Of a DNA stretch of 64,000 bases, positions 11,481 to 23,240 are shown piece after piece. How positions within the stretch are numbered: the stretch's first letter is position 1; each line of letters opens with the position of its first letter. Source of the stretch: Prosopocoilus inquinatus (taxonomy: Eukaryota > Arthropoda > Insecta > Coleoptera > Lucanidae); NCBI GenBank assembly GCA_036172665.1, contig CM069871.1, positions 6,572,001-6,636,000 on the forward strand. Reading direction: 5' to 3'. Below the pieces are notes generated by a model. That model was not told where the DNA came from. It did no database searches and worked only from the letters and a program-made list of their open reading frames with translations. The translations under genes and the position numbers were made by a program.

Positions 11481-13268
11481 TTCACCAGGTGAGATTTCCT
11501 GTCAAGTCAGAGAGGCGAGAGATTGTAAGTCAATTTTTTATAGTTTAGATGGAAGAGAAAGATTCGTTTTTAAACAGTCGTTTGAGTTTGAAGGCCAATA
11601 AAGATCCTCTCCACCCTCTTAAACGATAGTTCATATTTTATTATATAACATTAAAAGCTAGATCAAGGTGTTTGCGGCACAAACCCTTTTATGATGATAT
11701 AACTTATCGAGTTATGAATCCTGAAAATTTAAGTATCAATTACGTACACTTACACGTTGGCTTCCCATTTGTATTCCAAACGGTGGGTGGTACTCATATT
11801 TAGTGTAATATATAAATTAGTTCTTTTCGTTCGTGATTTATTTCGAAATAAAATGTCGGTAAGAGTATTCCTTTCATAGGAGGAGGAGGAAGTTCCGATC
11901 CATTCGATTGAAGTATGTTAATGTGAGGATAAGTCTATGTTGAAGGCTTGCATAAAAGAACGTTTTATATTTTTATTGCTTCCACGTATCAAAAATATTA
12001 AATTTGCAAGGAAACATTAACCGTACTTTATTATCAAAGTTTCATTAATAAATATCGGAAAGTTTTTGTAGCCAAATGATAAAGGTGCCATTAATACACA
12101 CACAACGCAGCCAAGAGGAAGTTATTCTAGAAATATGTAACTTCCCTTTTAACTTCCTAAGTTGTTAATATACTGCGGCGAGGAGATGTTTTTAGCCCCA
12201 ATAGAGGATATCGTTATTTTTTATTCACAATTAATTCAATTTGCATTTGCAAATTACTCGTATTTCTGTATTCTTTGGATCGGGAATAATAAGTTATGAT
12301 AATACGCAAGTTTATGGTAGCTAATTGGCAGCAATGAATTACACATATAATTTTTAAGGAGGGCTAATAAATAAGTATTGATTAGGCGTATCCACCATAC
12401 ACACTAGGAATTTCTGTAATTAAGTGAAATTCCTGATGCCCATTCCAAGAAACAGTTGTTTGTGGTTTATGTAAATCCTGCATTTAGCCAAGGACTACAA
12501 ATCTTATGTAACTAAATATTTCCATACTTCAGAAAGACACATAACCCGTGGGGAAGTGTCACCATATCGGACATCTCTATTTGCATCTGCTTGTTAGAAC
12601 CTCCCACGACTGCTGCGAATGCTCGTAGCACTCAATAATCTGCATTAGCAGAACAGGCGCGCACTTTTAAAGCTCCTGATGCGAACTTAGCCCCCAGAGC
12701 ATCTATTTCTATGATTTATGAGACAATCAACGGTTTCCCTCCTGCGCTTCCACTTTTATGCCCTCGCGCTAACAAGAATGCTAAGGAGGTGTAATGTTAA
12801 TACACACACCGATGGTCACTAACCCGAAAAATGCGCCCGTCATAAAATATAACCATCAAATTAGCGTCGAGTTTTGCGCTTTCAAGGTGAAGATCTTTTT
12901 TCCTCCTTCATCCGTCCCAATCATAAATCATACGAATTATTCAAGATACGCTTGTCGGGATTAACATCAAAAGTGAAGACTCTCTTGTAAACATAAACTT
13001 AACCCTCGAAGTGATTTATTTAAACGTTAACAGAGAAATAAAATCCGAACGTTCATTGGTAATTCAGAATCTTAACGACCTTAACAACCAAATCTTAACA
13101 ACCGACAAAGTGGCATTTCATCACATCACTCGAAAGTGTCTAAAAATAATAATGTAGGTATTGGGTCTGCACATCTTCTCTAAAGTCCTTAACTACATAG
13201 GACTCTAGATCCTAGAATGTATAGAAAGCCCAATTCAATAGTGGCCCCTAAAGATTCTAAGGGTCTAA
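11481..13268. other. Intergenic or intronic DNA, no recognised gene
   Basis: A minus-strand ATG near 11.8 kb opens a 15-codon frame into a GTAAGT donor (MSTTHRLEYKWEANV). It is unsupported otherwise. The GC-richer block at 12.54-12.80 kb has no open coding pattern and could be a conserved non-coding element. Confidence 0.35.
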
Positions 13269-14127
13269 GACAATTCGCCGTCGCCGATTTACCATCGTCA
13301 ATTTACCTTCGCGGTTTCGCCGTAGGTACAATTCGTCGTCGGCAAACTCGCCGTCGGTAAATTCGCCGTGAACGATTCAAGTTTTAAATGAAAATGGTTA
13401 AATTATAGAAAATTAATTAATCAATTAAATTATAGATCTTGAGGTCTAAAAAAATATGCAAAAAAATCTTTTATTTTCATTCGTTTTTGAAGTACCTTCA
13501 AAGAACTGAAAATTCTCTTTTTCGAAAATCTCGAATATCTTCTTTAATTCTTAAGAAATCGGTGTTTTTACATTAAAGAATTCCATGGACAACCTAAAGT
13601 AGTTCGAAGAAATAGGTTAGGTTTGACAGTTTCGTAGATACGACTGTCAACTGTTTCTTTTCTTATGATATTTATGATGATATAGATATTCATAAAACGT
13701 AATGCAGAAATAATGTTTGTATATGACGACGATATTGATTGGTGGAAAGCTCGTCATTTAAAATTAAAATTAAAAAATTGGAGCTTCCATTAAAAAAATT
13801 TATGATATGTGCTAGCGGCATCAATTTGTCTTACGATGGTCGTGCTATAATTAAGCACTTACTTTGGTGTGAAACAGAAACATAATAGTGCAGTCCGTTT
13901 TCATTTACTTGAAACGTACTGAAATTATAGTTATTTTCATTCAACTCGTAGGTATAACGTGGATACCTAAAATAGTCAGAAAGTGTTTTAAAGCTTATCA
14001 AGCTAAACAAAGCAGTAACATGCCACGGCGAATTGGGCGGACGGTAAATAGGGTCGACGGCGAATTGGTTCTACGACGAATTGGTGACGGTGAATCAGCG
14101 ACAGCGAATTGGCGACGGTGAATCGTC
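13269..14127. mobile_element. 859-bp fold-back element with repetitive inverted ends
   Basis: Begins GACAATTCGCCGTCG and ends CGACGGTGAATCGTC. Both ends are about 110 bp and consist of degenerate AATTCGCCGTCG-like words, in opposite orientation at the two ends (13,269-13,377; 14,015-14,127). The interior is AT-rich without a transposase. Ends built of short internal repeats are typical of fold-back elements. Confidence 0.6.
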
Positions 14128-15370
14128 TCACGAACCCTACCTGCTCTTTGAAATTTGCGCCTAACATGCACACTACCACAAGTACACCAGGGTTGCCACG
14201 TTTAGGATTTTTTGTTTAGATCTGGGGAAATCTTACTTATAGAAAGTATAATACAGTAGTAGTATAATATAATTTATCGCAGGAAAGACAAACGTTGCAT
14301 CTGGCAACGATCTGTGAACTAAATGGTGTATGGTCACTCTTCTAAATCATCTTTTATTTCATTTTTGCTTTTGTTTTTCTGTTTCCTGCGTTTTTCTAAA
14401 GTTTCCTGAAAATCGCCTAACATTGTCGCAAGTGTTCTGATTTAGGCTTTTCTTTTTCTTCGTATTTTCTAGATGTTCCTCATTACAAAATTATCTCTTG
14501 ATTTGATTTTCTTATTTTTATTTCTATTTTTAATATTTCTTCTTGTTTAATTTTTTCTCTTTTTCAATCTACAAGAATTGAATAATAAATTTTCAAGCCA
14601 ATCAATTTTAGAGTGACCTTGGATATGAATCAAGAATGTTATTTTCTGGGTGGGGCATGTATACGACTTCTGCATCCCCCGGTTTCGACTCACACACACG
14701 CACACACACATATTTTCCAATTTCCTTTCGGAACGATTTTTTTGTGTATATTGAAAATTCACCCCGCAAACCGAAACAAGTAATATCGAACCGCACTTTG
14801 CTAAATGGAAAGTACAAACACTATATACATTTTGAATGCGGAGCGAAATTTTTATGTTCGGAAGTGTCAATTCGGCAGCGAGGCAATAAATTTCACAAAA
14901 CAGGCACCCGTTGTCAATAAAACTGAGGGTGGTATACAATATCTTGCAAATCTCCAGCTCGCTTTAGGAATATACTATGTATAGCGGAACTCGACAACGT
15001 GAGATGTTTGAAGGAACGAACGTTTCTTTTTAAAAATTTACAATTTGGAAGTTTAGTGATTTTATCGTGGAGACTGTTTTTAAACTGTCCTGTTTTTGTT
15101 TTATTAAAGCGACTTGACACAAAATATTGCTGAAATATGTTCTGGCTCTTAAAAACGGCAATCGTAAACTAATGAAATCGTTTCATCATTGCTCGAACCG
15201 AGTTCTAAATAAAAATGAATAATGAGTAAGTTTTGCTCAATATACGATGTTACAAACATTTCATATTTCGTTAATGAAGTTTATTTTTACAGGCCCCGGA
15301 CTGGTTCTGACTCCGTCTAGTCTCTGTTTGGAAGTTTTACACACCGAGTTCATTTTTGGGCCAATTGAAC
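14128..15370. other. AT-rich DNA, no recognised gene
   Basis: Overlapping frames on both strands at 14.5-15.1 kb (up to 130 codons) lack any family pattern. A short (CA)n tract lies near 14,694-14,710. Confidence 0.4.
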
Positions 15371-17255
15371 CGATTTGATTTTCCTTTTTTTTTTCTCCCT
15401 CTTTTTCAACCTATTACCCAGAATCGAGTTTACAACGGATTATTCTAGAATGAGATGCTGAGATGACCACACGTTTCGTGTTGAATATTGTTGCGGGTCT
15501 ACATTCTTTTCTTGCCGTGGGAAGCTCTGTACAACAAGAGGCTCCGATTTTAGCTCCGTTTGTTATCGTCGAGATTTTTCTAACGTGTCGCCGTGGGCGA
15601 GCGAGCGGAATGTATTTTGCGGCCGCTCGAGCCTGGAAATGAATTTAATTAAACGATGAATTCTCGAACCGCTTATTCTCTTCGCTTTTTATTAAGATTT
15701 TCCAAAAATGCTTTTCAAAATAGAAACGCGTTTCTCGAATTTATTTAGAACGCATGCAAATTTATGGTTTACACGCCAGTGCGGCGATTTCATTTTTGTT
15801 TCTCGCTTACGACGGATTGTAAAATATTGCGACCGCTTCATGGGGGCGATCGTGACCCCTGACATTCAGATCTGATTGGATAGAGTTGATGTCACGTTCT
15901 GTCGGATTGGTTTACTCTCTTCGGTCATTTTCTTTTCTCCCTCTTTTTCGACCCATTACCCCGAATCGTGTTTACAACTGATTATTCTAGAATGAGATGC
16001 TGAGATGACCACACGTTTCGTGTTGGATATTGTTGCAGGTCTACATTCTTTTCTTGCCGAGGGACGCCCTGTACAACAAGAGGCTCCGATTTTAGCTCCG
16101 TTTGTTATCGTCGAGCTTTTTTTAGCGTGTCGCCGTGGGCGAGCGAGCGGAATGTATTTTGCGGCCGCTCGAGCCTGGAAATGAATTTAATTAAACGATG
16201 AATTCTCGAACCGCTTATTCTCTTCGCTTTTTATTAATATTTTCCAAGAATGCTTTTCAAATTGGAAACGCGTTTCTCGAATTTATTTAGAATGGCAGGG
16301 AAGTTCATGGTTTACGCGCCAGTGCGACGATTTCAATTTTGCTTCTCGCTTACGACGGATTGTAAAATATTGCGACCGCTCCATGGGGGCGATCGTGACC
16401 CCTGACATTCAGATCTGATTGGATAAAGTTGATGTCACGTTCTGTCGGATTGGTTTACTCTCTTCGGTCATTTTCTTTTCTCCCTCTTTTTCAACCCATT
16501 ACCCCGAATCGAGTTTACAACGGATTATTCTAGAATGAGATGCTGAGATGATCATACGTTTCGTGTTGGATATTGTTGCAGGTCTACATTCTTTTCTTGC
16601 CGTGGGAAGCCCTGTATAACAGGAGGCTCCGATTTTAGCTCCGTTTGTTATCGTCGAGCTTTTTTTAGCGTGTCGCCGTGGACGAACGAACGGAATGTGT
16701 TTTGCGGCCGCTCGAGCCTGGAAATCAATTTAATTAAACGATGAATTCCCGCAGGGCGACTATTCTCTTTGTTTTTTATTCAGATCCTCGAAGAATGCTT
16801 TTCAATGGGTTTCTCGAATTTATTTAGAATCGCAGGGAAGTTTATGGTTTACGCGCCAGTGCGGCGATTTCATTTTTGCTTCTCGCTTACGACGGATTGT
16901 AAAATATTGCGAGCGCTTCTTGGGGGCGATTGTGACCCCTGACATTCAGATCTGACTGGATAAAATTGATTGCACGTTCTGTCGGATTGGTTTACTCTGG
17001 GTTGAAAAAGAGGGAGAAAAGAAAATGACCGAAATTTTCTTTTCTCCCTCTTTTTCAACCCATTACCCCGAATCGAGTTTACAACGGATTATTCTAGAAT
17101 GAGATGCTGAGATGACCACACGTTTCGTGTTGGTTATTGTTGCAGGTCTACATTCTTTTCTTTTCTCCGTTTTGTCTTTTTCAACCCGTTACCCCGAATC
17201 GAATTTACAACGAATTATTCCAGAATTAAATGCCGGGGTGACCACACGTTTTGTG
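15371..17255. repeat. Tandem array of a 543-bp unit, about 3.3 copies
   Basis: The marker word TATTCTAGAATGAGATG starts at 15441, 15983, 16526 and 17090, giving periods of 542, 543 and 564. A truncated fifth occurrence (TATTCCAGAATTAAATG) is at 17216. Units include TCGCCGTGGGCGAGCGAGCG and GCGGCCGCTCGAGCCTGG and are GC-richer than the surroundings. Open frames near 17.1-17.5 kb arise from the array edge. Confidence 0.85.
16999..17061. repeat. Perfect 28-bp inverted repeat inside the 543-bp array
   Basis: Arms 16999-17026 and 17034-17061 (starting GGGTTGAAAAAGAGGGAGAA and its complement) surround a 7-nt spacer GACCGAA. It is present only at the third-to-fourth unit junction, and its 21-bp excess explains why that period is 564 instead of 543. 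Confidence 0.8.
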
Positions 17256-17599
17256 TTGTGTGAGTGTTTGGTGACCTTTTCAAATATGCCCCTTGGGAAG
17301 GTGGAATAGATGTTGCGGCCTTAGCCGGACCTACGTGGTCATTCCCGGTTATAAGCTGCGAACTTCCGCGCTTTTATCGGGCTACTCGTGTTTGGTTACT
17401 GTTCTCCGTACTCTTACGAAAAGATGATTTTCTAGAAACTTTGCGTGTTTCAAAATCCCTATCAATTTATACAACATTCTGTAATTTCCCGCGATCTAAA
17501 TGTTAAATTTGATTGGAAAAAGATAATCCTTGCTCCACTGATGTTATCTGTTAGAAGCGTTATACTCCATTTCGTTTTTGGCATAGTCAATTCGACTTC

Positions 17600-17905
17600 C
17601 GTTCTTATTTGTGTAAATTATTCGGATTGTTTTGGTAAGTTAGTTTTGATACCTTGGGCGTAGCACTTCACTTGGCTTCCTCCTGCAGGTATTAATTTTA
17701 ATATATTTATTTCGTCACCTAACCTCTCTTTTTGAAATTCTCCCTTCACAACCCTCTCCATCTGCACTTTTTTTGACGTGAGCTAACCGTAGATGTTCTG
17801 CAGCGGCAAATGTCCCATGAACAAAGAATTCGGTGTCATAGTGTTTCCACGTTACAATTAGCATCCTGTACGTCGTTACAACATACAGGGTGAACAAAAC
17901 CCTTC
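17600..17905 (+). repeat. Uninterrupted copy of the dispersed repeat hit by the hAT-like element
   Basis: Colinear with the flanks at 9.48-9.71 and 11.40-11.48 kb but lacking the 1.7-kb insert. It ends with CATACAGGGTGAACAAAACC. It works as a natural empty-site comparison. Confidence 0.7.
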
Positions 17906-20300
17906 TTACCCGGAAACTTTTTCCTTTCGTGTGAACTAACCGTCGATATTAAGAGCCACTTTAAAGTAAAACTAATACAGATACGAATTAATATAAATAA
18001 GATCCGTTATTGTATTCAGTAATTGAAGCGTGAGAATGAGCCTAGTGGTTTATGCGATGCGTCCTTCACAAACCAGTCTTATTTCTTCTCGTGTTGAAAC
18101 ATACGTACGTAACAGGATAGTAATTCATATGCAATTAGAGATACAGAATTCGTTTGGTTCAGCAAAGGCAAGATGCAGGCAGTAAGGTATTCTCTTATCG
18201 TGAAATGTTTCGAGTTCCTGCCTAATGGTGCAAGCGCGAGGAACACACTGGATTGAGGAATAAAAAAAATCTATAGCAACTGTAATCGCTGGTTAAGCAT
18301 ATCTGAGATACTAGGCTTATTGGCACGATATAATGAGTTCGTGCTTGTAAGGGAAAGTCTTGCGGGAATCAATGATCACGCTCTTCTTGTGTTTCCAGAT
18401 GCAATTCGATACGCCGGCCTGTTAAATTCTATTATTAAATTTATCAGTTATAAATACAAATAATAATAATTCAGACAAGGATCGCGGATAATTTAAGAGC
18501 CATTAGTAACAGAATTTTATTATCCGTGAGCAGTCCTCGTAAAACGCCTGCAATTAAGAAAGATGATTATAAACAAATTTTAATGGGGATTTAAGGCGAG
18601 AATTAAAATCAAGGAAGCCAGTCAACAGGATATTTACAAAAACATAATCGTCGGGTGCAAACGAGGAATTTATTTGAAATTGACTTTAATTAATTTCTGA
18701 TTATGCACATGAACATAACAAAACCCATAAATCCTTTCAATTTGCTTTAAATTGAGTTTCCTTCAGCGTTTACGTGCTTAAAATTTAATGTGTTTGTGTT
18801 AATTTTTGCCTAAACAGTTTTTATGTTGTAAGTCATGATGAGTTTGTGTCAGGTGCAGATGTGGTTTCGCCCACGAAATAAATTCATGTATAACAAAAGA
18901 CCTTCGTAATTATAAGAGCAGAAACAGGGGTGATGTTACACACTTGTGGGAAAAGCACTGAAATGGGCGGCCATTATTTATTATGCTTATGAGTGGATAA
19001 ACGAGTCGTTCATTTGCCGGTCAGGAGTTAATGAAGATTACATTGTTGCAATAAATTATTTCCCTGACACCTGTTGTACACCGTGTTTACAATACTCCGG
19101 GATGAGTGTCCTCGCGAAGAGTCTGCAGCTATTTATTGGTTTGCCAATATCTTACGTTTTATCGTATGAGTTGCCAAATGATCTATAATACATTCGCCGT
19201 TCTTGTTCTTGTAATATATAGCAATAACGTTCCATGAATAATTCATGCACTTATTTGCTACGAATATATCACTCGACTTTATCTAACTCTTGTATCGGCT
19301 CCACGAAGCAGCATCAGCTACGTTTATAATGCGAAACTGTACCTTGTTATTAATTTTACATCGAACCGCTTCGTATTTTATAATTATTATTATTGTTTAA
19401 GGCTTATCTTCGAATTGATCCATCTCATCTATTAAAATGTTTCCTGTTCTTCATTTCAGATAACATTACAAAAGAAATAATCCATTTCTCATAAAAAGAA
19501 GTCATTCCTGTATTAAATAGCTTCTGCAGTATACACATTCGTGGATATCTACACTTCACATGTAGCAAAACTAATAAAAAAAATTCTAATAAAAGCAAAC
19601 AAACAAATAAATTCCTAAGAAACAACAAAATATACAAGTATTTCAAGAACGTTCGTGTTCATCACTGTTATCATCATCACAAGTTAGGCAACCAAACTTA
19701 CACCCGTGGAAATAATTCAAATGAAGTACCCCTAACTGCAGTAATATAATAGAATGATCAGTAGGTAGCGTAATCGTATTGATTTTATCAGAAAAATTGG
19801 AAAATTAAAACAATACACGTAACATTTACTAATATTATAAGCATACATCCATATTCTAAGCGATTTGTTTTAAAACAAAAATCTATACAGGGTGACTCAA
19901 AAATAATACCCGTCCTTTTCAGAATCGATTCTGGAAGCTGAAATAAATCGAAATTAAAGAATGACGAAAGTTCCTATCTCTCTTCGTTAACGAGTTATTC
20001 AGGAAAAACCGAAGCGTGACTTGAAACTCATCGGATGAGATGTCACAAAACGGTGTTTTCAAAAATTTGTTGAGAAATTAGGGCAGAAACTGGTCTTTAA
20101 CTTTACCTTAACATGTTTAAATTGCAGCGAATCGAAATTATTGACACTTTCACGCTGGTTCTAGAGAATTTTTGAGAATAGAGCGGCACATAAAAATTAA
20201 CTTAGAAACAAATTTTATAACCAAATAGATTTAATGAATTTTTAATCACTCTGTATGGTTATGAATTAACTACTGGAAAAAAAATCAAATAATTAATTTT
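17906..20300. other. AT-rich DNA, no recognised gene
   Basis: Frames of 73-80 codons at 18.9-19.6 kb show no domain pattern. A lone TATACAGGGTGACTC terminus lies at about 19.89 kb. Confidence 0.4.
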
Positions 20301-22240
20301 TTTTTTTATTTAAGGCTACGTTAAAAGCTCGACGCTGGGTTCGGTGAAAAGTGAGTTTACAAATTATTTCAATTTTTTGTTAGGTAATTCCCCGAATGAC
20401 GCGTTTCATCGACATAGTTTTGAACAAAAGAAAGACGAAAATTATAACGTGAAAACAATTAATTACTGAAAGATGGCAAACTATTACAACAAAGCATTTT
20501 TAATGCAAAACAGAAGAAAAGAACGAAATAAAAGCTAAACCTAAAAATGATAATAAAAATAATGCAAGCAACGGCCAAGAGATGGCGCCCAGGACCGCTC
20601 GTTTCAACACGATGAGGCAATCGCTTCGGCTTTCCTTCCTATCAAAACAATTCACAAAAGAATTACAAAACTAGATTCGACTATGAGACAAAAGATGGCG
20701 TTGCATAACAGTAAAATAAGGTTATGTTGACACGACGCGACGTGACTGTAAGGCATTCGCATCCATTCGGCGAAACGCGAGTTTACAAATTATTTCCATT
20801 TAATATTACATGATTCGTCGACATGGTTTTGAACAAAAAAATAACTTTCGGCAAGAAAGACAAAAAATTAAAATGCACAAATAATTGCTAAAAGTTATTT
20901 GAACAGAGTATTATGAAAAGCAGAAGAAAAGCAAAAAAAGCAAAGGCGAAACGTAAAATTAAAAAAAAAAGTAACATAAGTAACGGTCAAGAGATGGCGC
21001 TGGGGATCGTACCGCATTTTAACACAACGCAGTTTCGGTTTTCATCTCAAATGTCAAAACTAAACTTGGACGCCACGAACACAATATATCATCTTTACAT
21101 TCGCCTTTCGTTACGTATAAAATAAAATTTGCAAGAAAACGATTCAATTGTGAGGTAAAAGATGGCGTTAGAACCCCGTTACACCATCTTCTGATCGATT
21201 TTCTTACTCCAGCTAAAAATGTTCCTTTTTACGGAGTCATCGCAAGTCAATCTTTTTTTTTTGAATCGACACCTACGTTTGAAATTTTAGGGCGAGAGTT
21301 GGAAAGCGCCATCTCCTGAGTAATTTTTTTGCTTCAATTAAATTTGCTTTTTTTCTTTGGTGAGAGCACTACCGGCGAACGTTCGTATTGCGATTGATGA
21401 ATGAATCACCAACGATACTGAAAATGGAATTTTTTGTTCAAGTTCTTAGAGCGGAAGCTCAGAAGCGCCATCTCTTGGCCGATTTTCTGACTTCAATAAA
21501 AAAAATGCTGTTTTCCGTTGATGGAGTTATCGCTGGCGCGAGTTTTTATTTTACGATTTATCAATCGCCGCCTACTAAAATTAGTTCTTGTTGAATCTAC
21601 ACGTGAGAATTTGAAGCGCCATCTCTTGACTGATTTCCTCAACACAAAACAAACCCGTCTGTATTGCGATTGGCGAATGAAACGCCAACATTATAAATGA
21701 ATCAAGAATTGAATTTCTTCTTCTTTTCCTATGAAATCTTTTTCTACGAGTACTTAGAGCGGAAAGTAAGAGGCGCCATCTCTTGAGCGATTTTCCGATT
21801 TCAAGTAAAAACGCTTTTTTTTTCTTCGAAGGACACATGGTTAGCGAAAATTCTTAATTCACGGTTTATGAATCGCCGCTTACATTAATTTGTTCGTTTG
21901 AGAATTTAGCGTGAGAATTCGAAGCGCCATCTCTTAACCGATTTCCTTATCCCAAACTAAATCTGCTTTTCCTTTTCAATGGATGTAGCTCCGGCAGAGC
22001 TTCTGGGCTTGCGCAATTTGCGAATCGCCGAGTTTCCGCCCTCAGATTTTAGTGCGAAAGTTTAAAAGCGCCATCTTTTGATCAGTTATCTCACTTAAAC
22101 TAAAAATGCTCTTTTTTAAGGAGTCATTACCGACGGCGAGTTTTTATTTCACAATCTATGAGTCGACTCCCTGCATTTTAGATTTGAGAGTGAGTTTGAA
22201 AGTGCCATCAAAATTTAACCGAAAGCGAAAATAACATGAA
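20301..22240. repeat. Diverged repeat array of about 150 bp carrying AGATGGCGC cores (left block)
   Basis: Forward cores lie at 20580 and 20992, with near-matches at about 20694 and 21160. Reverse cores (GCGCCATCT) lie at 21306, 21465, 21616, 21773, 21924 and 22068, with a degenerate one near 22201. The reverse cores are spaced 144-159 bp. Between them recur CTTACTTCAAcTAAAAATG-like and ACGATTTATGAATCGCC-like words. The orientation flips at about 21.2 kb. The core fits the published fly CTCF consensus AGRKGGCGC. Binding is inferred only. Confidence 0.65.
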
Positions 22241-23240
22241 AGGAACTCAACTTCGAAAGAAAGTGCAAGAAAATATGAAACCAACGGCGGTTGAAGAAAT
22301 AAGATAATAAATAAATTTAGCAGTTAATTTATTTAATTTTTCTTAATTAATAGATGCGAATACATGAAAGAAAACGCAACGAATGTGCGAGTAAGATATT
22401 CTCGGATGATATTTGATGTAATTTAACTGCGTTAATTGAAAAGCAATTATCGAACAAACGACCTGTGTGAAATTAATTGGCATTCCTGAGATGATTTCGT
22501 AAAACTGAGAGTAATTCAATTTCAAGAAGTGACCTCTTCGATGATTACCTTTTAACCGACTTTGCTTTTCGATTTTACTAGCCACGCAAGAAGAACTTAG
22601 AGCAGGGGAATCCGAGAAGCTAAAATATTTCTTCCTTATTACATGTAATTGCCGCAATTAAAATGTGTCAATAATTCTAATTTCAGGTAAGTACTTACAT
22701 TTATAAATCGTAATCTAGTGCTCATTTCGTCGTTTATCTTGATTACTTATTGCCGTCGGAATAAAAGTAACAAATCTTTTGAGATTAAGTATTTATATAC
22801 TTTTTGCCTTATAAAGAGCAAAATGCTGTATTTATACACACATAAATTCATTCTCATCAAGGGTAACTTGTTTACGGAAAAAATGAATGAATGTATGTAT
22901 GTATGTATATAGGTATTACAATCATCTCAAATCATAAATCAATATAATTAGTTATTAAAGATTTAATGATCTGGAATTTTTTTTTCCTTTTCGTCTTCGC
23001 CTCATTTAGCCTTGTTTATTATAATATTTTATTGTTGTTGTGCGAAACATTTTAATTAGGAGAATCACGTCCGAGACAATGAAGGAACTTATTTATGCGA
23101 CGCATTAAATCTACGACTACCCTTGAGCCATCATTTATGATGTTATCAAGTTTTAATTATACAACTAATGTATTAATTTGCTTCAAGAATACATAAACAA
23201 CTAGAACAAATCGCATATTTTAGCTATAAATCATAATCAG
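22241..23240. other. AT-rich DNA, no recognised gene
   Basis: Only chance frames up to 104 codons. A short (TATG)n tract lies near 22,890-22,910. Confidence 0.4.

Noticed and set aside
11749..11805. Possible minus-strand first exon reading MSTTHRLEYKWEANV into GTAAGT
   Set aside because: Only 15 codons with no second exon identified. Such donor-linked starts are expected by chance in this length of DNA.
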